Source of the DNA: Thalassomonas actiniarum
GTDB lineage: Bacteria; Pseudomonadota; Gammaproteobacteria; Enterobacterales; Alteromonadaceae
Length of the DNA stretch: 64,000 nucleotides
Direction: 5' to 3'
NCBI RefSeq assembly: GCF_000948975.2
Contig: NZ_CP059735.1
Span: 6,260,603 to 6,324,602, forward strand
Below the pieces are notes generated by a model that ran no database searches, was not told the origin of the DNA, and saw only the letters and a program-made list of their open reading frames with translations. The position numbers were made by a program, and so were the translations under genes. This document shows positions 7,030 to 14,790 of this stretch, piece by piece (position 1 is the stretch's first letter; each line of letters starts with the position of its first letter).

Positions 7030-8052
7030 ATGCCAAGAGAAAAAAGTATTAATATCTTGTACAAATGTAATAAGACTTTAAAAGTAACGATTTTCTTAAT
7101 TTTTTCGCTGTTACTCAGCGCCTGCCAGCCTTCCGGCAGTACGCCCAGCCAGCGCTGGCAGCACGCTGTAGAAGGCGCCTATGCCGCCGATATTTCCAAT
7201 GACGCCAGTTTAAGCGTGGTCTCTTCTATCCACCACGGCATCAGCTTATGGGATCTGGAAAAGAACGCCCTGAAATATACCTGGTACCAGCAACAGGACA
7301 GCGCCGACAACCTGGTGCTGGCGGCGGATATCAGCGACAACAACAGTCATGTGCTCACCGCCAGCAGCAGCAATTTTGCCTTATGGAACATCACCACCGG
7401 CGAAGCGCAGGGATATTGGCAAGTCAGGGAATCCCGCATCCGCGATATCGCCCTGTCCAACGATGCCGGGCATATCTTACTGGGCAAAGGCAACGGCACT
7501 GTGGTGCATGTCAGCTTAGTTTCCGGGCGACGGCTGGAATTTCTCGGCCACCAGGAAAGGATCAACTCGGTGGATATGCTGCCCAACGGCCGCGTCGCCA
7601 TTTCCGGCTCCAATGACTTTGTCGCTTATGTCTGGGATACCCGCTCGGGCCAGGTGATCTACCGCTTTAATCACCCCAGCCGGGTCACTAAAGTAGCGCT
7701 GGATCCCAAGGGACGTTTTGCCTTTAGCGCCGACAGCAAAAAAGCCGCTTATATCTGGGATTTAAAAACCGGCGAGCGTATCGGCAATTTAAAATATACC
7801 AACCGCCAGGAAGTGTTCAGCTCGGTACAGTTTTCCGAAGACGGCAAACATTTGCTCACCGGTGCGCCGTCGAGAAAAGTCAGTTTATGGGAAATCGCCT
7901 CGGGCAAACGCCTGAAAAGCTGGCGGGTCAGCCCCAGGGAAGATATCCGGCCGGCGGGTGCGGTTGTGTATAGCGTGGCTTTTCGCGATAATAACCACAT
8001 ATTAACCGAAAGCTCTTCCGGATATGCCGAATTATGGCCGATAACAAACTAG
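7030..8052 (+). CDS. WD40-repeat lipoprotein
   Basis: 340-residue predicted beta-propeller. A leader ends in FSLLLSAC (Cys 32), a lipobox, pointing to membrane anchoring. Successive WD-type blades end at GISLWDLE, NFALWNIT, a less regular TVVHVSLV, VAYVWDTR, AAYIWDLK, VSLWEIAS and YAELWPIT: about seven, enough for a closed propeller. WD40 propellers are protein-binding platforms; no partner can be named. The leader is long for a lipoprotein, so the true start could be a TTG at 7063 (TTG TAC AAA), but GAGAA just before ATG 7030 gives some support for the annotated start. The 3' end overlaps slyX by 19 bp, so the two are translated from one message. Confidence 0.85.
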   Translation: MPREKSINILYKCNKTLKVTIFLIFSLLLSACQPSGSTPSQRWQHAVEGAYAADISNDASLSVVSSIHHGISLWDLEKNALKYTWYQQQDSADNLVLAADISDNNSHVLTASSSNFALWNITTGEAQGYWQVRESRIRDIALSNDAGHILLGKGNGTVVHVSLVSGRRLEFLGHQERINSVDMLPNGRVAISGSNDFVAYVWDTRSGQVIYRFNHPSRVTKVALDPKGRFAFSADSKKAAYIWDLKTGERIGNLKYTNRQEVFSSVQFSEDGKHLLTGAPSRKVSLWEIASGKRLKSWRVSPREDIRPAGAVVYSVAFRDNNHILTESSSGYAELWPITN

Positions 8053-8273
8053 AAAATCCCCTGACCGCCCTGATAGAACGTATTGATGCCCTCGAAGCCC
8101 GCAATGTTTTTCAGGACGACGTCATCGAACAACTCAGCCAGGAACTGGCGGTGCATCAGGCACAAATTGCCGATCTGAAATACCAGCTGCAAGTCCTTGC
8201 CAGCCGCATCAAAGACAGTACTGCCGCACAGGGCATGAAAAATGAAGTCGAACCGCCACCGCCCCATTACTAA
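8034..8273 (+). CDS. slyX: SlyX family protein
   Basis: 79-residue coiled-coil protein matching SlyX in length and architecture: an N-terminal LIERIDALEARNVFQDDVIEQLSQEL heptad region and the hallmark C-terminal tail EPPPPHY. Its biochemical role is unknown; E. coli slyX lies beside fkpA and slyD. The start at ATG 8034 lies inside the end of the WD40 gene, suggesting translational coupling. The following gene yheV is convergent, and the 63 bp between them contain no clear terminator hairpin. Confidence 0.92.
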   Translation: MADNKLENPLTALIERIDALEARNVFQDDVIEQLSQELAVHQAQIADLKYQLQVLASRIKDSTAAQGMKNEVEPPPPHY

Positions 8274-8336
8274 TAATAAAGTTAACAATAAAAGTTAACG
8301 GGTAAAAACGGGTCTGATAAGGTAAAACCGGGACTT

Positions 8337-8543
8337 TTATTCCGGCTTAAACACTCCTATCACCTGCTCATTGGAGCGTACTTGTGTGGTCACATGCTCC
8401 TCGGGCTGGCTCATCTGTTCACCGCAACTGACACAGGTAACGGTTTCCACGCCCTGCTCTTTGGTCAGGGCCATGGTATCCATGGCCTTGCATTTAGGGC
8501 ATACCGCCCCGGCAATAAATCGTTTTTTCACGTTTGTCTTCAC
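8337..8543 (-). CDS. yheV: YheV-like small zinc-ribbon protein
   Basis: Small protein with the YheV pattern: KKRFIAGAVCPKCKAMD, then VTCVSCGEQM, giving two CxxC knuckles for one zinc, and the closing EQVIGVFKPE, close to EQVIGIF in E. coli. Function is unknown. The start is uncertain. The frame extends to a TTG at 8582, but the E. coli-like N-terminus suggests GTG at 8543 or GTG at 8531 (MKKRFIAGA); none has a perfect ribosome site. It lies between slyX and yheS as in E. coli, though the kefB/kefG genes found there are absent. Confidence 0.88.
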   Translation of the reverse strand: MKTNVKKRFIAGAVCPKCKAMDTMALTKEQGVETVTCVSCGEQMSQPEEHVTTQVRSNEQVIGVFKPE

Positions 8544-8685
8544 ACTTCTGCCCGCCTTTGCCAACTTTATATAAAACGGCAAGACTAATCACAACTAAAG
8601 TAGATATTTTACCTTGAATAAGCCCCTCAGGAAAAGCGACAATAGCCACTGATAATATCCGACAGGTAATAAAGAGGAAAAAAGA

Positions 8686-10590
8686 TTGATCGTAGCCAAC
8701 GAATTAAGCTTAGACAGAGGGGCTAAAAACCTGATTAAGTCGTCTAGCTTCACCATACACCCCAATCATAAGGTCGGCCTGGTCGGTGCAAATGGCTGTG
8801 GTAAATCCTCTTTATTCGCCGCCCTGCTAGGCCAGCTACAGGCAGACAGCGGCAGCATCAGTATGCCCGGCAGCTGGAAAATCGCTACGGTTAAGCAGGA
8901 AACCCCGGCACTGGAAATGTCGGCATTAGATTATGTGATGGACGGCGATAAAGAATTCCGCCAGCTGGAGCAACAACTGGAGCAGGCCAGGGCCAATGAC
9001 GACGGCAATGAAGAAGCGATACTGATCAATAAAATCGATGCCGTTAATGGTTACAGCCTGCCTGCCCGGGCCGGCGAACTGCTGCACGGGCTTGGATTTC
9101 TGCAACACGAGCTCAGTGCGCCGGTCAAAGACTTCTCCGGTGGCTGGCGCATGCGTCTAAACCTGGCCCAGGCGCTGATCAGCCGTGCCGATCTGTTGCT
9201 ACTGGATGAGCCCACCAACCACCTGGACTTAGATGCGGTGATCTGGCTGCAACGCTGGCTGAAACGTTTTACCGGCACCCTGGTACTGATTTCCCATGAC
9301 CGGGATTTTCTCGATGATGTTATCGGGCAAATTTTGCATATCGAGCAACAGCGGGCCAAATTATACTCAGGCAACTACACCGCCTTTGAGCGCCAGCGCG
9401 CCGAGCACCTGGCCCAGCAAGATGCGCAATATCAAAAACAGCAAAAAGAAGTCGCCCACCTGACCTCTTTTGTTGACCGTTTCCGCGCCAAAGCCAGCAA
9501 GGCGAAACAGGCACAAAGCCGGTTAAAGCGCCTGCAAAAGCTGCCGGATTTAGCCCCGGCCCATGTCGACACCCAGTTTACTTTTACTTTCGAACAGCCG
9601 GACAGTTTACCTTACCCGCTGCTGTCGTTAACCGACAGCCAGTGCGGCTACCATGAGAACGCCATTATTTTAAACCAGGTGAACCTCACCCTGGTGCCCG
9701 GCAGCCGTATCGGTTTACTGGGCCGCAACGGCGCCGGTAAGTCCACCTTAATCAAATCCCTGGCGGGAGAGCTGGCGCTGCTACACGGCGAACGGTATTG
9801 CGCCCAGGAATTAAAAATCGGTTACTTTTCCCAGCACCAGCTGGAGCAATTACATGCCGATGCCAGTCCCATCAACCATATTTTAAAGGCCAAACCGGCA
9901 TTAACAGAGTTGCAGGCCCGCTCCTTCTTAGGCCGTTTCGGCTTTAGCGGCGATCAGGCCCTGGGCCAGGTCGGCACTATGTCCGGCGGCGAAAAAGCCC
10001 GTTTGGTGCTGGCGCTGATCGTACTGGAAAAACCCCAGCTGTTGCTGCTTGATGAACCCACCAACCACCTGGATCTGGAAATGCGCCAGGCACTGGTACT
10101 GGCACTGCAGGAATTTGCCGGGGCCATTATCCTGATTGCCCATGACAGATTCTTACTGGAATCCTGTGTCGATGAGTTTTACCTGGTGGCCAACAACCAG
10201 GTCAGTGATTTCAGCGGCGATATCGATGACTACCAGCAATGGCTTAATGACGACAAAAAACAAACCGGCCAGGGCAATAAAGTCGCCAAAGAAAATGTTG
10301 TCGATAAAAAACAACAACGTAAAGAGCAGGCTGAGCTACGTAAAAAAGCCGCGCCTTTGAAAAAACAGGCAGATAAATTTGAAAAAAATATTCACCAGTG
10401 GCAGCAAACGCTGCAAGAGGTTGAAACCGAGCTTGCCGACAGTGAAATTTATCAAAGCGAGCATAAAAAACGCCTGACGGAATTATTAAAACAACAAGCC
10501 AGCCTGGTGCAAGATATCGAAGCAGCAGAGATGGAATGGATGGAAGTTGAAGAGCAGATAGAAGAGATCATGTCGCAGGCTTCAGAATAA
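8686..10590 (+). CDS. yheS: ABC-F family ATPase YheS
   Basis: 634-residue cytosolic ABC-F protein with two nucleotide-binding domains and no membrane segment; the family acts on ribosomes. Domain 1 has Walker A GANGCGKSS (about 35-43), signature FSGGWRMRL (about 149) and Walker B LLLLDEPTNHLDLD. A charged linker (about 235-295) connects to domain 2 with GRNGAGKST (about 347), MSGGEKARL and a second LLLLDEPTNHLDLE. The last 110 residues are Lys/Glu/Gln-rich and coiled coil. TTG is the start: it follows AGAGGA by a proper distance and gives MIVANELSLDRG, aligning with E. coli YheS MIVF. Gene order matches E. coli, with an insertion before yheT. Confidence 0.95.
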   Translation: MIVANELSLDRGAKNLIKSSSFTIHPNHKVGLVGANGCGKSSLFAALLGQLQADSGSISMPGSWKIATVKQETPALEMSALDYVMDGDKEFRQLEQQLEQARANDDGNEEAILINKIDAVNGYSLPARAGELLHGLGFLQHELSAPVKDFSGGWRMRLNLAQALISRADLLLLDEPTNHLDLDAVIWLQRWLKRFTGTLVLISHDRDFLDDVIGQILHIEQQRAKLYSGNYTAFERQRAEHLAQQDAQYQKQQKEVAHLTSFVDRFRAKASKAKQAQSRLKRLQKLPDLAPAHVDTQFTFTFEQPDSLPYPLLSLTDSQCGYHENAIILNQVNLTLVPGSRIGLLGRNGAGKSTLIKSLAGELALLHGERYCAQELKIGYFSQHQLEQLHADASPINHILKAKPALTELQARSFLGRFGFSGDQALGQVGTMSGGEKARLVLALIVLEKPQLLLLDEPTNHLDLEMRQALVLALQEFAGAIILIAHDRFLLESCVDEFYLVANNQVSDFSGDIDDYQQWLNDDKKQTGQGNKVAKENVVDKKQQRKEQAELRKKAAPLKKQADKFEKNIHQWQQTLQEVETELADSEIYQSEHKKRLTELLKQQASLVQDIEAAEMEWMEVEEQIEEIMSQASE

Positions 10591-10675
10591 CCGCGTATTG
10601 TTTTAACTCTACTTTTAAGATAAGTTGCTACAATAAAGGGTAGCAATTTCACCGGATTGACAGCAGAGAGTTCTT

Positions 10676-11410
10676 ATGAAAAAAAACGTATTAGCGTTAA
10701 TGTTACTTTCACTGAGTACGGCCTATTCAGCGAGTGCCAATGATCTCGAATTAGGTATCTATCAGCTTAACCGGGGGGAATTTAAAGCCGCCATTAATGA
10801 ATTTAAACCTTTGGTGGTTGAAGGTTATGCGCCGGCACAATACCAGATGGGACTGATTTACCTTAACGGTAACGGCGTCAGAAAAGATCCCGGGCAGGCC
10901 TTTGAATTATTTTCCCTGGCGGCGGATCAAAACTATCCGGATGCCCAGTTTCAGCTGGCCGTGATGTACAGTGACGGCATAGGCGTCAAGAAAAATGAGA
11001 AAATGGCGTTTGAGCTCACGGAAAAAGCCGCCAAAAAAGGCCTGCCCAGCGCCCAGTTCAATTTAGGGGTGATGTATTATAACGGCGAAGGGACAGTGAA
11101 AAACTATTTAACCGCTTCCCGCTGGTATGAAAAAGCCGCCAACCAAAACTATGCCCTGGCACAGTTTAATCTCGCCTTGATGTACTACGAAGGAAAAGGG
11201 GTCGAAAAAGATCTTGAAAAGTCTTATATCTGGAACATCATTTCCGCTAAAAACGGTTATGTCCAGGCACAAAAAAGCCGGGATATGGATGAACGGGATT
11301 TAAGTGTCGAGCAGATCGAAGAATCCCGCGCCAAAGCCGAAGACATGTACCGCAAAATCATGATGCAGGTCGACCTGAAAACCAAAGAAGCCTATAAGGG
11401 CTTGATCTGA
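10676..11410 (+). CDS. Secreted Sel1-repeat (TPR-like) protein
   Basis: 244 residues: signal peptide (MKKNVLALMLLSLSTAYSASA), then about four 36-residue Sel1-like repeats (about 50-195) with the pattern A-Q-(F/Y)-x-L-(G/A)-x-M-Y-x-(N/D)-G-x-G-(V/T). Examples are YQMGLIYLNGNGV, FQLAVMYSDGIGV, FNLGVMYYNGEGT and FNLALMYYEGKGV. These alpha-alpha solenoids are protein-interaction scaffolds, here probably periplasmic. No partner can be inferred. It lies between yheS and yheT, where E. coli has no gene, with a GAGAG ribosome site before ATG 10676. Confidence 0.88.
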   Translation: MKKNVLALMLLSLSTAYSASANDLELGIYQLNRGEFKAAINEFKPLVVEGYAPAQYQMGLIYLNGNGVRKDPGQAFELFSLAADQNYPDAQFQLAVMYSDGIGVKKNEKMAFELTEKAAKKGLPSAQFNLGVMYYNGEGTVKNYLTASRWYEKAANQNYALAQFNLALMYYEGKGVEKDLEKSYIWNIISAKNGYVQAQKSRDMDERDLSVEQIEESRAKAEDMYRKIMMQVDLKTKEAYKGLI

Positions 11411-11432
11411 TCCCTTGATAACAAATCATTCG

Positions 11433-11446
11433 TTGATCTAAATCAT
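11433..11446. promoter_or_regulatory. FNR-like box upstream of the DUF3149 gene
   Basis: TTGATCTAAATCAT matches 9 of the 10 fixed positions of the FNR/EtrA/Anr consensus TTGAT-N4-ATCAA. A possible -10 hexamer TACACT lies at 11469-11474, so a start near 11481 would put the box centre about 41.5 bp upstream, the spacing of class II FNR activation. Binding is inference. Confidence 0.5.
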
Positions 11447-11503
11447 AAGCCATTACCGGCTCTTTAATTACACTAAAACAGTAGATTAATTAAGGAGCCT
11501 GTA

Positions 11504-11632
11504 ATGGATATTTTCGCAACATTATTAAAAGACCCGGTAATTTGGTTCTCATTTGGCGGACTGGCTATCGTACTGGGCATTTGTGCCTTTTATGTTTATT
11601 TCTTTATGAAAAACATCAAAGAAAATAACTAA
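11504..11632 (+). CDS. DUF3149-type membrane microprotein (42 aa)
   Basis: ATG 11504 follows AAGGAG closely and encodes 42 residues ending in TAA at 11630-11632. The N-terminal MDIFATLLKDPVIWFS leads into one transmembrane helix (about residues 15-35, GGLAIVLGICAFYVYFF) and a short charged C-terminus (KNIKENN). Length and pattern fit DUF3149, a family of unknown function. The upstream FNR-like box suggests induction when oxygen is low. No neighbour gives a function: a Sel1 protein lies upstream and a flagellin-like gene downstream. Confidence 0.75.
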   Translation: MDIFATLLKDPVIWFSFGGLAIVLGICAFYVYFFMKNIKENN

Positions 11633-11720
11633 CAGCCGGCACCCGCAACCAAGTCGATAAGACTATTGAATTGGCCGCTGCGCTTTTCGCCATTTAACAT
11701 CAGAGGTTTTTCCCGCTGAA

Positions 11721-11775
11721 CCAGTGTTGGACCTGCTCAAAAAACAGGCGAACACTGGCTTGCCTGTGGTATAAT
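11721..11775 (+). promoter_or_regulatory. Hairpin and extended -10 promoter of the flagellin-like gene
   Basis: CCAGTGTT (11721-11728) and AACACTGG (11751-11758) form an 8-bp inverted repeat that encloses a second CCTG/CAGG pairing (11732-11735 and 11745-11748). It is followed by TGGTATAAT at 11767-11775, an extended -10 element. No FliA-type motif is visible, so this looks like an ordinary sigma-70 promoter, possibly with an operator. Confidence 0.5.
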
Positions 11776-11818
11776 TTCAAATAAGGACTCCCGCATTTAG
11801 TCTATAGAGGGCCTTATT

Positions 11819-12508
11819 ATGGATTTCTCCATCAAGCAAACCTCAGCCAATCTCAGCTTTATTGAGCGTATCAATAAAGAGCGCGAACAAGCCCAGGAAC
11901 AACTCGCTTCCGGCAAACGCATCAACAGCGCCGCCGACGATGCCGCAGGCCTGCAGATCGGCAACCGCCTCACCTCAGGCATCAATGCCTTTGAACAGCT
12001 GGCAACCAATGCCAGGGATCAGGTCAATATCAACCAGGTACAAGATTCGCAGCTCAGCGCCATTAATGACGGCCTGCAGCGGGCCAATGTACTGGCCATT
12101 CAATCCGGCAACCCCCTTTATCAGGGAGATGCCATTCAGGGTGAATTAGATCAGATCACCCAGGAGATTAATGTCATTGCCGGTGAAGCCCTGGGTCAGG
12201 ATGATTTTATCCAACGCCTCGACGCCGGCGATCCCGCCACCACCCAGGCGGCATTGGCAACGGCACAGGCAGATATCAACGACAGGGCATCAAGCCTGGG
12301 AGCCGAAAGTAATGCTTTAGCGAGCCAGGTGGCCACGTATGAGATTAGCAGGGTCAGCCTGAGTGACAGCCGCTCGCGAATAGAAGACACCGACTTTGCC
12401 CGGGTGACGGGAGAGAGAGACCAGGCGGAGACCCGGTTTCAAATCGCGTTATTAAATAAGCGCGACGAGGAAAGCCGTAAAGGGCTGCTGATTGATCAAT
12501 TGCTCTGA
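11819..12508 (+). CDS. Orphan flagellin-like protein, short
   Basis: 229 residues. The N-terminal part matches the flagellin D0/D1 region: QEQLASGKRINSAADDAAGLQIGNRLTSGI (about residues 23-52), then NINQVQDSQLSAINDGLQRANVLAIQS (about 70-96). The C-terminal part has RSRIEDTDFARVTGERDQAETRFQIALLNKR (about 184-214), corresponding to the conserved C-terminal D1/D0 helix. The variable middle is nearly absent, so the protein is much shorter than most filament flagellins. It ends in DQLL rather than the usual Leu-Leu with flanking Gly/Arg. No other flagellar gene is in the window. The gene sits between yheS and yheT, and a dead copy of its own last 75 bp follows. It could be an accessory filament subunit or something repurposed. 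Confidence 0.8.
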   Translation: MDFSIKQTSANLSFIERINKEREQAQEQLASGKRINSAADDAAGLQIGNRLTSGINAFEQLATNARDQVNINQVQDSQLSAINDGLQRANVLAIQSGNPLYQGDAIQGELDQITQEINVIAGEALGQDDFIQRLDAGDPATTQAALATAQADINDRASSLGAESNALASQVATYEISRVSLSDSRSRIEDTDFARVTGERDQAETRFQIALLNKRDEESRKGLLIDQLL

Positions 12509-12532
12509 TAAAAGCAGGCAGCCAATTACGCA

Positions 12533-12606
12533 GGTTGCAAATCGCATGATTAAATAAACGCAACGAGGAAAGCCGTAAGGGGTTGCTTATTGACCAGCTG
12601 CTATAA
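12533..12606 (+). pseudogene. Degenerate tandem copy of the flagellin-like 3' end
   Basis: This 74-bp stretch aligns with 12435-12508 of the flagellin-like gene. In frame it reads LQIA, then TGA where the gene has Leu, then LNKRNEESRKGLLIDQLL and TAA, against FQIALLNKRDEESRKGLLIDQLL. Several third-position differences show it is a diverged paralogue rather than a recent copy. Only the last 24 codons survive, with no start, so it is a remnant of a second gene in tandem. Confidence 0.85.
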
Positions 12607-12692
12607 AGCTTTTATGGCATTAATTTAGGCTTTTTACCGTCTTTGCCTTACAATACCAGTCCAGTAAACAATTACAGGCCTTACCCGGTTTT

Positions 12693-13670
12693 ATGTTTTA
12701 TAAAAGTCAGTTTAAAGCCGCCTGGTGGTTAGCAAACCCTCACTTACAAACCATAGTCGCTAAGTATTTACGCCGAAAAGAAAAGCTGGCGACGATCACG
12801 GAAACACTGGAACTGCCGGACGGCGACTTCATCGATCTTGCCTGGACCGAAGTTCCGCCACCGGATAATACCCGGCCTTTAGTGATATTGTTGCACGGTT
12901 TGGAAGGTTCCATCGAGAGCCATTACACCCGGGGTATGCTCAAAGCCGTCAAACAAAAGGGCTGGATCGGGGTCTTAATGCATTTTCGCGGCTGCAGCGG
13001 TAAACCCAACCGCCAGGCCCGCTCTTATCATTCCGGCGATACCCGGGATATCAGCTATTTATCCGGTTTGCTCAAACAGCGCTATGCCAATTGTCCGCTT
13101 TTGGCGGTGGGTTTTTCACTGGGGGGCAATGTCTTAGCCCGCTATCTGGCCCTTAACCCGGACAATCCCTATCAGGCGGCGGTGATCATCTGCGCGCCGC
13201 TGCACCTGTCCAGTTGCAGCGACCGCATCAACAGGGGATTTTCCAAAGTATATCAGCAATACCTGGTGAAAATGCTCAAAGCCAGCACAGGTGAAAAAAT
13301 CGCCCGACAACAGCTCTCCCGGTTCGATGCCAAAAGCCTGGCCAACATTAGCACTATACGTGACTTCGACAACCAGGTAACCGCCCCCATCAATGGTTTT
13401 GTGGATGCCGAAGATTATTATCGGCAAATGAGCGGCCGGGATCTGTTGGCGGATATTCGCCAGCCCTGTTTAGTGATCCATGCCATGGACGATCCCTTTC
13501 TAAGCCACCGGCATATCACCTCCCGGCTCAAGCTGTCGGCGAGCACCACTTTTGAACTTTGCCGCCGCGGCGGCCATGTCGGCTTTATTGCCGGCAATAA
13601 CCCGTTTAAACCGAAATTTTGGCTAGAGCACAGAGTGCCTGCCTACCTTAAGGAGCAGTTAACAACATGA
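12693..13670 (+). CDS. yheT: Alpha/beta hydrolase, YheT family
   Basis: 325-residue hydrolase of the YheT family, of unknown substrate. LVILLHGLEGS (about residues 67-77) is the oxyanion-hole segment. VGFSLGGNVLARYLA (about 136-150) is the nucleophile elbow with Ser in GFSLGG. AMDDPFLS (about 264-271) supplies the Asp, and RRGGHVGFI (about 289-297) the His. The overlapping downstream yheU (4 bp) and the upstream yheS, separated here by an insertion, reproduce the yheS-yheT-yheU order of E. coli. No signal peptide, so probably cytosolic or membrane-associated. Confidence 0.93.
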   Translation: MFYKSQFKAAWWLANPHLQTIVAKYLRRKEKLATITETLELPDGDFIDLAWTEVPPPDNTRPLVILLHGLEGSIESHYTRGMLKAVKQKGWIGVLMHFRGCSGKPNRQARSYHSGDTRDISYLSGLLKQRYANCPLLAVGFSLGGNVLARYLALNPDNPYQAAVIICAPLHLSSCSDRINRGFSKVYQQYLVKMLKASTGEKIARQQLSRFDAKSLANISTIRDFDNQVTAPINGFVDAEDYYRQMSGRDLLADIRQPCLVIHAMDDPFLSHRHITSRLKLSASTTFELCRRGGHVGFIAGNNPFKPKFWLEHRVPAYLKEQLTT

Positions 13671-13897
13671 TCATTCCGCCAGATAAACTTTCCCCCGAGG
13701 TACTTGCCGCGGTTATCGAAGAATTTGTATTAAGGGAAGGCACAGAATACGGCGCCGCCGATATCGATTTATCGACTAAAATAGCACAAGTTAAACAGCA
13801 GCTTGCCGACGGCAGCGCGTTACTGGTTTATTCTGAACTTTATGAAAGCGTCAACATCATGCCCGCAGATCAATTTAATGCCGGCACGCACGAGTAA
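13667..13897 (+). CDS. yheU: YheU family protein
   Basis: 76-residue acidic protein with the YheU signature MIIPPDKLSPEVLAAVIEEFVLREGTEYG, followed by DLSTKIAQVKQQLADGSALLVYSELYESVNI. Its start ATG overlaps the end of yheT by 4 bp (ATGA), indicating translational coupling. Function unknown. A strong terminator follows at 13923. Confidence 0.93.
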   Translation: MIIPPDKLSPEVLAAVIEEFVLREGTEYGAADIDLSTKIAQVKQQLADGSALLVYSELYESVNIMPADQFNAGTHE

Positions 13898-13922
13898 CTT
13901 AAACGGAATTGAAACAAGAAAT

Positions 13923-13952
13923 CAGGGAGCAGATAGACTGCTCCCTGGTTTT
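13923..13952 (+). terminator. Strong rho-independent terminator of yheT-yheU
   Basis: A 10-bp perfect stem, CAGGGAGCAG (13923-13932) and CTGCTCCCTG (13938-13947), with a 5-nt loop, is followed by GTTTTT. It also separates the convergent YceI gene. Confidence 0.92.
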
Positions 13953-13966
13953 TCCCTAAGGAAAGA

Positions 13967-14551
13967 CTAACCGGTATGGGCCTGGTTAAAAGACAAGACA
14001 AAGCTTACCGGCACGGCATTGCTGATACTGGGCAACCCCGCCAGCTCACGTAACTTGGCAACACCGGCAACCAGATCATAATTTTTAGCATTGATCAGTA
14101 CCGGCTGCATGCTGGAAACAACAAACTTATCCTTAGTGAGTTTTGCCACCAATACCTGGGTGCTGACTTCCTGTTTTTGCCCGTGTAAACTGATGCTGCC
14201 AGTTAACGGCATCAGCAGGGTTTTACCGCTGGCAAGCTTGTTAATTTTCTGCATATCCAGTGCGGCTTTAAAATTAGCTTTAGGGAACTTATCGGTATTA
14301 AACAAAAACTGTTTCATGCGGTCATCACGAATAGCAATCTTAGTATCGACACTGGTCAGATCTACGGTAAAGTTCACCTTGCCTTCTTTATTCACTTTCC
14401 CCGCCAGACGGGCGAAATGATGATTTTCGGCAATATCACCTTTTTTTATGGTCACAAAACTCAGTTTGGAAAACTGGTTATCCAGTAACCAGGCACTAAA
14501 GGCCGGGAAGGTCGTTAAACTTACCAATAATGACAATAATAATATACGCAC
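13967..14551 (-). CDS. YceI-family periplasmic protein
   Basis: 194 residues: a cleavable signal peptide (MRILLLSLLVSLTTFPAFSA) and one YceI domain. Characteristic segments are NQFSKLSFVTIKKGDIAENHHFARLAGKV, VDLTSVDTKIAIRDDRMKQFLFNTDKFPKANF (about 63-94) and the final VPVSFVLSFN. The YceI fold is an extended lipocalin-like barrel that binds isoprenoid-type ligands in the few members studied; the ligand here is unknown. The gene is monocistronic, with 240 bp of upstream sequence (14552-14790) that contains no other gene. Confidence 0.92.
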   Translation of the reverse strand: MRILLLSLLVSLTTFPAFSAWLLDNQFSKLSFVTIKKGDIAENHHFARLAGKVNKEGKVNFTVDLTSVDTKIAIRDDRMKQFLFNTDKFPKANFKAALDMQKINKLASGKTLLMPLTGSISLHGQKQEVSTQVLVAKLTKDKFVVSSMQPVLINAKNYDLVAGVAKLRELAGLPSISNAVPVSFVLSFNQAHTG

Positions 14552-14790
14552 GTATTTCTCCTTTTAGATCTGCCGCCGTTTGTACGTCACCGGCCCAGAT
14601 CGGTTTATTTTTCTTTGGACACAAAAAGTTATCATAACAATTATAACCAAGCGCAAAAGATTAACTAGCGAAAAGTCATTGCTAAACCATCCGGATTGCC
14701 AGAAATAACCTTTATTTATAATAGCGTTAGCCGGTAAGCAGCCAGAAAAAGTACCCGGACGCCAGGTCCGGGACAGCGGCTGAATAAGGG

